From Deltaproteobacteria bacterium (GTDB lineage: Bacteria > Desulfobacterota > Desulfomonilia > UBA1062): DNA of 7,003 nt. The notes under the pieces are model-generated. The model made no database searches and was not told the origin of the DNA. It was given only the letters and a program-made list of their open reading frames with translations. The DNA is taken from assembly GCA_020053185.1 (NCBI GenBank), contig JAGVNP010000098.1, positions 1-7,003 on the forward strand. Direction: 5' to 3'. Positions 1 to 4,668 of this stretch are shown one piece after another. The position numbers and the translations under genes are program-made. Numbering within the stretch: position 1 is the stretch's first letter; every line of letters starts with the position of its first letter.

Positions 1-795
1 CCAATGCTGAAGGATCACTTTTTTCGGTTGAATAAGAGCAGTCATTTCTGCACCAATGGAATGAATATCAGAATTTCCCTGTAGCGGCAGGAGCAGAATA
101 TCCGGTTTAAGACCTTTTATCTCATCTTTGTAATATCCGCCACTTCCAAAGTGAAGGATTGTATGATTGTCTTTTTCAAACATATATCCCAGAACGTCGC
201 CGTATGGCCATTCGCGCGCAAGAGAAAGCAATTCTGTGCGGTCAAGATCGTCTTCACCCTTAACGATCCTGACTGCGGTTTTCAGCACCAGCGCCATATC
301 GAATTTGATATGGCGCGAAGGGATTGCCTTTATGGAAAAATCCTTTGTTTTGATTGTTTCCCCGCCCTTTAATGGTCTGAGTCGCTCAGCAGGCACGCCC
401 TTCTTTTTCAGGTTTTCGCACACAGAAGGCGATGCCACGATCTGAGCAGAGCAGGTGCGTGCAAGCTCAGGGATATCAAGGCTATGATCAAAATGTCCAT
501 GAGAGATGAAAATCCAGTCCGCATTTGATAGGTCGGAAAGGGTAAGATTTACTTTTGGCTGTGCCTGAGGATTTCTTGTTAGATAGGGGTCAATAAGAAT
601 GGTTTCATTTTCTGTCGAGAGGATGAAACCTGCTGTTCCAAGCCATCTTATCTTTATCGGTCCTTCCTGATAAAACGGTTGCATCTCAGTCATTTCTGTC
701 TCCCCAGATGGAGGATTTTTTCCTGCACATCCTGTTACTATGAGCATGATGATCAGCACAAGTGCTTTTCTTAGTACTCGATGTAATTCTGCCAC
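1..795 (-). CDS. MBL-fold metal-dependent hydrolase, lipoprotein, 3' end cut by the window edge
   Basis: 265 residues are visible, starting at a GTG and still open at the left edge. The N-terminus is a lipoprotein signal: basic start, hydrophobic stretch at residues 11-20, then lipobox V-T-G-C with C23 as the lipidated cysteine, so the protein is probably membrane-anchored outside the cytoplasm. The rest is a UlaG-like metallo-beta-lactamase fold: an early WLGTAGF strand (51-57), IDPYL (68-72), the metal motif SHGHFDH (98-104), a further His in PSRH (H162), and QHW at the cut end, where H264 is probably the last metal ligand. The substrate cannot be told; relatives cleave phosphodiester, lactone or amide bonds. 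Oddly, the usual Gly-Asp metal-bridging motif reads FGSGG near 216-220, with Ser at the Asp position. It follows a repeat-filled 246-bp gap, so it may have its own promoter. The fold is secure and the function is not. Confidence 0.88.
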   Translation of the reverse strand, partial: MAELHRVLRKALVLIIMLIVTGCAGKNPPSGETEMTEMQPFYQEGPIKIRWLGTAGFILSTENETILIDPYLTRNPQAQPKVNLTLSDLSNADWIFISHGHFDHSLDIPELARTCSAQIVASPSVCENLKKKGVPAERLRPLKGGETIKTKDFSIKAIPSRHIKFDMALVLKTAVRIVKGEDDLDRTELLSLAREWPYGDVLGYMFEKDNHTILHFGSGGYYKDEIKGLKPDILLLPLQGNSDIHSIGAEMTALIQPKKVILQHW

Positions 796-801
796 GCACT
801 A

Positions 802-808
802 CCTCCTT
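802..808 (-). promoter_or_regulatory. Strong Shine-Dalgarno fixing a GTG start
   Basis: The minus strand reads AAGGAGG six bases before the GTG at 793-795. This is the best ribosome binding site near the gene. It supports the GTG over the later in-frame ATG codons, which would cut into or remove the lipoprotein signal. Confidence 0.8.
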
Positions 809-847
809 ATATATCAATCCATGCCGTAACTACTCAGGTATCCAGTA

Positions 848-896
848 GTCAGGAGCCAGGAGTCAGAATCCAATGGTCAGGTGTCAGGGATCAGAC
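848..896. repeat. Degenerate heptamer tract, GTCAGGA type
   Basis: Read on the plus strand in strict 7-base register, the units are GTCAGGA, GCCAGGA, GTCAGAA, TCCAATG, GTCAGGT, GTCAGGG and ATCAGAC. A further looser unit, CTCAGGT, sits just upstream (833-839) with a one-base slip. No reading frame of interest covers it. It lies in the gap between the secreted protein gene and the lipoprotein gene, about 50 bases before the lipoprotein start. The motif is the reverse complement of the type found at 1001-1042. Confidence 0.8.
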
Positions 897-933
897 TGTC
901 AGCTACATAGTCTATTAGATCATTTGGTTCATC

Positions 934-973
934 CCACTAAAACAACTTAACCACTCAACTACTAAACCATTTG
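934..973. repeat. Degenerate octamer tract, ACNACTNA type
   Basis: On the plus strand five 8-base units follow one another: CCACTAAA, ACAACTTA, ACCACTCA, ACTACTAA and ACCATTTG, with ACCTTTCG as a possible sixth. The consensus is roughly A-C-N-A-C-T-N-A. It differs in period from the heptamer tracts that lie on both sides of it in the same gap. Confidence 0.65.
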
Positions 974-1000
974 ACCTTTCGCCTTCAACTTTTCTCTTCT

Positions 1001-1042
1001 GTCTCCTGAATTCTGTATTCTGTATTCTGTCTCCTGTATAGT
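1001..1042. repeat. Heptamer tract GTATTCT/GTCTCCT, abutting a stop codon
   Basis: In 7-base register the plus strand reads GTCTCCT, GAATTCT, GTATTCT, GTATTCT, GTCTCCT and GTATAGT. The last unit reaches base 1042, the outer base of the stop codon of the secreted protein gene. On the minus strand the units read CAGGAGA and CAGAATA, the same motif as the tract at 848-896, so the two tracts are inverted relative to one another. For example, 857-869 and 1024-1036 are complementary over 13 bases with one mismatch. Confidence 0.8.
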
Positions 1043-1848
1043 TACTCCATCTCTTGAGCATATGTGTGTACACGTTTTTTCCATCCAGGTAGCCATTTTT
1101 CTTCATGGCGCTCTTTTGGCGCATTTTCGACCCGCCGCGTCAGGACAAGCTCGGCAGCGCGTGAAAATTCTTTCAGTGCTTTTTTACCTTTTTTCTTTCC
1201 CTTCATCTCCTGTAGCACTTGCAGCAGTCCCCAGCCATGGCCGTTATAGCGCTCGGTCAGTGAAACGCCTTCGCCTTTGAAATTCACATAATCGATCAAT
1301 GCATACATGCCCATTGGAGAATCTGCTACGCGATTAAACTGCTTGCAGACATGGGACTGAGTTTTTTCCGGCAGGCCCTCGGTCATCTTTGGAAGTGCTT
1401 TTTCCAGGCGGTCAGAAATAAACAATGACTGCAAGGGGATGGTGTTGATTAGAAAAATCCTCAGCTCAACCATATCTTTGCTCTTTTTGTTCTGCAAAAA
1501 TTCCTCGCGTGTGTTCCATGGGCAATCTGGATTTTGTTTAAGCCATAAAGGCAGGACTATTCCTTTTGATTCTATAAAGCCGAGCAACTCAGGAAAGCTT
1601 TCGTGAAAAGGTCCTTCCACGCCCGCCGGATACCAGATAAAATGTCCTATTCCCAGGGAGGCAAACTGCTCTCCTGCATTCCATGAAGTCAGGCATTCGG
1701 TTTTTCCTCCGCATTCGTTCATGAATACCCTGTTAGCGATTGCACTGAGTTCTTCATCGGTAAGATCAAGTGATCGTGCATGGCTGGTACTGCAAAGAAC
1801 AATAACAAGTACCAGACATTTACATATGATAGGGAAGACTTTTGCCAT
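1042..1848 (-). CDS. Conserved secreted protein of unknown function
   Basis: 268 residues. Residues 1-24 look like a Sec signal peptide (basic start, hydrophobic core at about 12-19, Ser-His-Ala before a probable cut after A24). C19 lacks the small residue at -1 of a lipobox, so it is probably not a lipoprotein. The mature protein has no membrane segment. Striking parts are NECGG (44-48), WNAGEQF then LGIGHFIWYPAG (56-76), DCPW (108-111), YVNFKGEG (187-194), YNGHGWGLLQVL (201-212) and KWLPGW (251-256), with Cys at 46, 52, 109 and 168. I recognise this as a recurring uncharacterised family but know no function for it. The early Glu followed by GIGH loosely recalls phage T4-type lysozymes, which is only a hint. 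A Lys-rich patch (216-226) precedes the C-terminal helix. It starts 60 bases after the toxin gene; the ribosome binding site is weak (AGAAAG, very close to the ATG). Confidence 0.85.
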   Translation of the reverse strand: MAKVFPIICKCLVLVIVLCSTSHARSLDLTDEELSAIANRVFMNECGGKTECLTSWNAGEQFASLGIGHFIWYPAGVEGPFHESFPELLGFIESKGIVLPLWLKQNPDCPWNTREEFLQNKKSKDMVELRIFLINTIPLQSLFISDRLEKALPKMTEGLPEKTQSHVCKQFNRVADSPMGMYALIDYVNFKGEGVSLTERYNGHGWGLLQVLQEMKGKKKGKKALKEFSRAAELVLTRRVENAPKERHEEKWLPGWKKRVHTYAQEME

Positions 1849-1908
1849 AACTTTCTAAAAACTGTTTATTGATAAATAGTCAAGAAAAACCTGACTGAAG
1901 GTAGGCAA

Positions 1909-2217
1909 TTATATGATATCCTCTAAATTCCTTGAACCGTGAATAACCCTATGAATCTCAACAGTCATATCACGTACCATGTAGAACGCAAGATAGGATT
2001 CGATTATAAGAACCCGATAACCTGAATTTTTAAGTTTTTCGTCTCCTGGTATTCTCCCTAACAAGGGATGATCTTCTAGCCTGAGCATATGATGGTCAAG
2101 TTTTTCAATGAATTTTGCAGCATTTTTTGAACTGTCTTTGGCTATCCAGTCAAAGATTGAAAGGAGATCATCAACTGCAATCGGAAGATATCGCAGGGTG
2201 TATTTATTTTTTCTCAT
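1909..2217 (-). CDS. RelE/ParE-family type II toxin
   Basis: 102 residues, the normal size for this superfamily. The helical hairpin is at about 10-48 (LPIAVDDLLSIFDWI and on), followed by the HPLLGR turn (50-55) and the beta core with YRVLIIE (67-73). The ending IHRVIHGSRNLEDII matches the ParE-style C-terminal strand, in which the His and Arg of RVxHxxR are typical. In the family, RelE members cleave mRNA on the ribosome and ParE members inhibit gyrase. The C-terminal pattern leans to ParE, but the target cannot be fixed from sequence. Its ATG lies inside the antitoxin gene, a 14-bp overlap, with no clear Shine-Dalgarno, so translation is probably coupled to the antitoxin. The frame is intact. 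Confidence 0.9.
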   Translation of the reverse strand: MRKNKYTLRYLPIAVDDLLSIFDWIAKDSSKNAAKFIEKLDHHMLRLEDHPLLGRIPGDEKLKNSGYRVLIIESYLAFYMVRDMTVEIHRVIHGSRNLEDII

Positions 2218-2476
2218 GCAAGCGTTGTTGCAGCTTTTTCATGACCTGGCTATGGGTAGATCCTTTTTCTCCTGCAGCAGCCTGAGCCTGTGCAACGGCA
2301 AGCTTCTCAAAGAGTTCAACCCGCGCTTTAAGCTTTTCATAATGTTCAATGCTCATAACAACGAGGTCGCCCTCGCCATTGGTGGTAAGATAAACAGGTT
2401 CATCCTTCTCATGGCATATGGAAGCTATGTCTCTTGTCCGGTTGCGCAAGCTTGAAATGGATTTTATGATCGGCAT
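2204..2476 (-). CDS. Phd/YefM-family antitoxin
   Basis: 90 residues. The first half has the Phd/YefM DNA-binding fold: MPIIKSISSLRNRTRDI, then a strand-turn-strand in PVYLTTNGEGDLVVMS (27-42) and IEHYEKL (43-49). The second half (50-90) is a charged, Ala/Gln-rich helix of the kind that wraps the toxin. Such proteins neutralise the partner toxin and repress their own operon. A good Shine-Dalgarno (AAAAGGAG, 2482-2489) lies five bases before the ATG. It is the first gene of the pair, as usual, with the toxin start overlapping its last 14 bases. Upstream is an AT-rich region with repeated TTATGAT words that could be operator sites. Confidence 0.9.
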   Translation of the reverse strand: MPIIKSISSLRNRTRDIASICHEKDEPVYLTTNGEGDLVVMSIEHYEKLKARVELFEKLAVAQAQAAAGEKGSTHSQVMKKLQQRLHEKK

Positions 2477-2537
2477 TTTTGCTCCTTTTAGATATGTCTT
2501 ATGATCTTAAATTAATACCTAATTATGATAAAATCAA
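2464..2537 (-). promoter_or_regulatory. Possible promoter/operator of the toxin-antitoxin pair
   Basis: The strip before the antitoxin is very AT-rich. A weak promoter reads TTGATT (2532-2537), 17 bases, TAATTT (2509-2514) on the minus strand; the -10 match is poor. Three copies of the plus-strand word TTATGAT occur at 2464-2470, 2499-2505 and 2523-2529, the first inside the antitoxin coding start. Phd/YefM antitoxins bind operators overlapping their promoter, so these are candidate sites, but chance in AT-rich DNA is not excluded. Confidence 0.3.
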
Positions 2538-2566
2538 GTATGAATATGTGGCATAATGTTTAAAGG

Positions 2567-2601
2567 CAACTGACAACTAACAACCAACAACTAACAATTC
2601 T
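2567..2601. repeat. Heptamer tract CAACTAA, abutting the cysE stop codon
   Basis: On the plus strand the units read CAACTGA, CAACTAA, CAACCAA, CAACTAA and CAATTCT in strict 7-base register. The last unit ends on base 2601, the final base of the serine acetyltransferase stop codon. It lies between that gene and the promoter region of the toxin-antitoxin pair. The motif differs from the CAGGAG/CAGAAT type at 848-896 and 1001-1042. Confidence 0.85.
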
Positions 2602-3527
2602 TAATATTCACTCTCAGTAATAGGTCTGAATTCTCCTCCCTGCATCACCCTGGTATTGGGTGGAACATCGCGGGTGAGCCACACATTACCGCCAATGATA
2701 GAGTTTTTGCCGATGCGGACGCGGCCAAGGATAGTGGTGCCTGAGTAGATAATGACATTGTCTTCCACGATCGGATGCCGTGGAATGCCTTTTACCAGCG
2801 CGCCTGTTTTATCTTTGGGAAAACTTTTTGCGCCAAGGGTTACGCCCTGATATAGTCTCACATTTAGTCCGATAACGCTTGTTTCACCGATCACAGTTCC
2901 TGTGCCGTGGTCAATGAAAAATCCTTCGCTGATCTGTGCACCAGGATGGATATCAATGCCTGTCTGCGAATGCGCCATCTCAGTGATGATTCTAGGAATA
3001 ATGGGTACGCCAAGCAGATGAAGCTCATGGGCAATGCGGTAATTGGTTATTGCTTTGATGCTTGGATAGCAGAAGATGGTCTCGCCCGGATTTTTTGCCG
3101 CAGGATCTCCTTCAAATGCGCCATTCACATCAGAGGCAAGCTGATGCCTGATCTTAGGTAGTGCAGATATGAATTTTTTTGCAAGATCATGCGAGCGTTT
3201 TTCGCAATCCATGCAATCTTGTTTTTCTTCATCTGTGCATGAAAAACAGAATCCGCGTTTGATCTGTTCTGAGAGCAATATCTCCACTTTGTCCAGGCTT
3301 GCGCCTATATAGAATGACATTGTTTTTGGCATCATCTCTGCATCGCTGAAGTATCCGGGAAAGAGTATTGACCTGAGCCGCTCGACGATCTCAATGAGCG
3401 TTTCAATAGACGGCATTGGCTCTTCCTGCGATGATCTGTGATAGACTGCATTGTAGGATGTTTTCTGGCAGAGTTCATCAACGACTGTTTTGATGAAATC
3501 CTTTTCCCTGGATGATCCTTTTTTCAT
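2601..3527 (-). CDS. cysE: Serine O-acetyltransferase (CysE/EpsC type)
   Basis: 308 residues. It transfers acetyl from acetyl-CoA to L-serine, giving O-acetylserine, the first step of cysteine synthesis in the cytoplasm. The N-terminal helical region (about 1-185) precedes a left-handed beta-helix of hexapeptide repeats (about 190-285). Catalytic residues match E. coli CysE: D192 in GIDIHP and H207 in IDHGTG, with the same 15-residue spacing, and the RHP at 250-252 of the active-site loop. LGAKSFPKDKTGALVKG is the longer loop of the EpsC-like branch. Two oddities: an N-terminal cluster C94-x2-C97-x7-C105-x2-C108 that could hold zinc, and a C-terminus ending TESEY, without the terminal Ile that E. 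coli CysE inserts into CysK. The ATG has a Shine-Dalgarno (TAAGGAG) five bases upstream that contains the cysK stop codon, so the two genes form an operon. Confidence 0.95.
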   Translation of the reverse strand: MKKGSSREKDFIKTVVDELCQKTSYNAVYHRSSQEEPMPSIETLIEIVERLRSILFPGYFSDAEMMPKTMSFYIGASLDKVEILLSEQIKRGFCFSCTDEEKQDCMDCEKRSHDLAKKFISALPKIRHQLASDVNGAFEGDPAAKNPGETIFCYPSIKAITNYRIAHELHLLGVPIIPRIITEMAHSQTGIDIHPGAQISEGFFIDHGTGTVIGETSVIGLNVRLYQGVTLGAKSFPKDKTGALVKGIPRHPIVEDNVIIYSGTTILGRVRIGKNSIIGGNVWLTRDVPPNTRVMQGGEFRPITESEY

Positions 3528-3532
3528 ATGCG

Positions 3533-3539
3533 CTCCTTA
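3533..3539 (-). promoter_or_regulatory. Ribosome binding site containing the cysK stop codon
   Basis: The minus strand reads TAAGGAG. Its TAA is the cysK stop, and AGGAG lies five bases before the cysE ATG. This layout favours translational coupling, so that the two cysteine enzymes are made together. Confidence 0.8.
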
Positions 3540-4460
3540 GTCCTCAAAAAGTTCGGTGCTTAGATATCTTTCAGCAGTATCGCATACTATGCATACAATC
3601 AGTTTGCCGCTGTTTTCGCTTCGCTTTGCTACTTCCACTGCTGCATGCACAATTGCACCGGATGATATGCCGCACAAGATTCCTTCTTCTTTTATGAGCC
3701 GCTTTGACATTGCAAGAGCTTGTGCGCTTGCAACCTGGAATATCTCATCAATGAGGTCTTTTTTTAGCACATCCGGCACAAAACCTGCGCCTATGCCCTG
3801 TATCTTGTGCGGTGCAGGGTTTCCACCAGAAAGAACTGGCGATTCCTGTGGTTCGACTGCAATTGTTTTGAACCCTTGTTTGCGCGATTTAAGCACCGAG
3901 CTCACACCTGTGAGCGTGCCTCCTGTTCCCACGCCAGAGACAAAGATATCGATCTTGCCTTCTGTGTCTTTCCAGATTTCCTCAGCAGTGGTGCGGGAAT
4001 GCATGTCTGGGTTTGCAGGGTTTTTAAACTGCTGCGGTATGAAAGATTTTTTCATTGTTGCAGCTATTTCTTCTGCTTTTTCAATTGCGCCGCTCATACC
4101 TTTTTCTTTTGGTGTAAGCACAAGTTCTGCTCCAAGTCCTTTGAGAAGCTTGCGGCGCTCTATGCTCATACTCTCAGGCATGGTGAGGATGATTTTGTAG
4201 CCTTTTACTGCGCATACAAATGCAAGTCCTATTCCAGTATTTCCGCTTGTGGGCTCAATAATAGTGGTGTCTTTATCAATAAGACCTTGTTTTTCTGCTG
4301 TCTCAATCATATTCAGCGCAATGCGGTCTTTTACTGACGAACATGGATTGTAGAACTCAAGTTTTGCAACGATGTCAGCAACACATCCCTTTGTTATTTT
4401 GTTTAGTCGCACCAAAGGAGTCTTGCCAATGAGCTGGAGCATATTGCTTGCAATGTTCAT
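3537..4460 (-). CDS. cysK: Cysteine synthase A (O-acetylserine sulfhydrylase)
   Basis: 307 residues, full length for the family. This PLP enzyme replaces the acetate of O-acetylserine with sulfide to make L-cysteine in the cytoplasm. Visible landmarks: IGKTPLVRLN (11-20), the PLP Schiff-base lysine K44 in SSVKDR, the substrate loop TSGNTG (71-76), QQFKNPAN (143-150), the phosphate-binding GVGTGGTLTG (176-185), GIGAGFVPD (222-230) and SSGA (267-270) for the PLP pyridine. Near the end DTAERYLST replaces the more usual DSGERYLST, a mild change. The ATG has AAGGA eight bases upstream. It precedes the serine acetyltransferase gene by nine bases, so substrate and product enzymes share a transcript. 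A possible promoter lies upstream at the edge of a palindromic element. Confidence 0.97.
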   Translation of the reverse strand: MNIASNMLQLIGKTPLVRLNKITKGCVADIVAKLEFYNPCSSVKDRIALNMIETAEKQGLIDKDTTIIEPTSGNTGIGLAFVCAVKGYKIILTMPESMSIERRKLLKGLGAELVLTPKEKGMSGAIEKAEEIAATMKKSFIPQQFKNPANPDMHSRTTAEEIWKDTEGKIDIFVSGVGTGGTLTGVSSVLKSRKQGFKTIAVEPQESPVLSGGNPAPHKIQGIGAGFVPDVLKKDLIDEIFQVASAQALAMSKRLIKEEGILCGISSGAIVHAAVEVAKRSENSGKLIVCIVCDTAERYLSTELFED

Positions 4461-4503
4461 TTCCTAAATCCTTCTTCTGATTGTCATAAATTTTTCTGCG
4501 CAA

Positions 4504-4532
4504 TTTATATACTTATTGAGACCTTTGTACAA
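4504..4532 (-). promoter_or_regulatory. Possible cysK promoter at the edge of a palindromic element
   Basis: On the minus strand TTGTAC (4527-4532) is followed after exactly 17 bases by TATAAA (4504-4509). The -10 box matches the sigma-70 consensus at five of six positions, the -35 at three. The -35 lies inside the repeat element and the -10 outside it. A start near 4497 would give a leader of about 37 bases. This is a pattern match only. Confidence 0.35.
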
Positions 4533-4639
4533 TTGTCATTTCGAGGAGGGGGAACGACGAGAAATCTTAATGTTATTTGCATGTTTCAAGATTTCTCACT
4601 TCGTTCGAAATGACAATACGGTCATTATGCAAAGGTCGC
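4518..4639. mobile_element. MITE-like palindromic element with terminal inverted repeats and TTATT target duplication
   Basis: The tips are GAGACCTTTG (4518-4527) and, inverted, GCGACCTTTG (4630-4639): nine of ten bases match. Further in, TTGTCATTTCGA (4533-4544) pairs perfectly with 4605-4616, and GAGAAATCTT (4559-4568) with 4588-4597, around a 19-base loop. TTATT flanks both sides (4513-4517 and 4640-4644), extendable to CTTATT if one base of the right tip is counted, which looks like a target-site duplication. There is no transposase inside, so it would need one elsewhere. Similar TTGTCATTTCGA/GAGAAATCTT palindromes recur, as I recall, between genes in many bacterial genomes. It sits between the kinase/pyrophosphorylase gene and cysK; its RNA would fold into a long hairpin that could separate or protect the two messages. 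Confidence 0.75.
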
Positions 4640-4668
4640 TTATTCTTAATGGAAGTCACGAATTAACT

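Noticed and set aside
833..1042. CRISPR-like array
   Set aside because: The units are 7 to 8 bases, degenerate and directly tandem, with no spacers and no cas genes nearby.
915..1124. Minus-strand open frame of 69 codons overlapping the end of the secreted-protein gene
   Set aside because: More than half of it translates the heptamer and octamer repeat tracts and the rest is an out-of-frame shadow of the gene. It has no ribosome binding site or family resemblance.
1855..1883. Possible promoter for the secreted-protein gene with a good -35 (TTGACT at 1878-1883)
   Set aside because: No acceptable -10 at the right spacing, and the transcript would start almost at the ATG.
1880..1906. Possible intrinsic terminator after the toxin gene (minus strand ACCT, six-base loop, AGGT, then TTTTT)
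   Set aside because: The stem is only four base pairs, too weak to claim.
4533..4616. Palindrome read as an ordinary intrinsic terminator of the kinase gene
   Set aside because: No T-run follows on the minus strand, the structure is far larger than a terminator, and terminal repeats with flanking TTATT fit an inserted element better.
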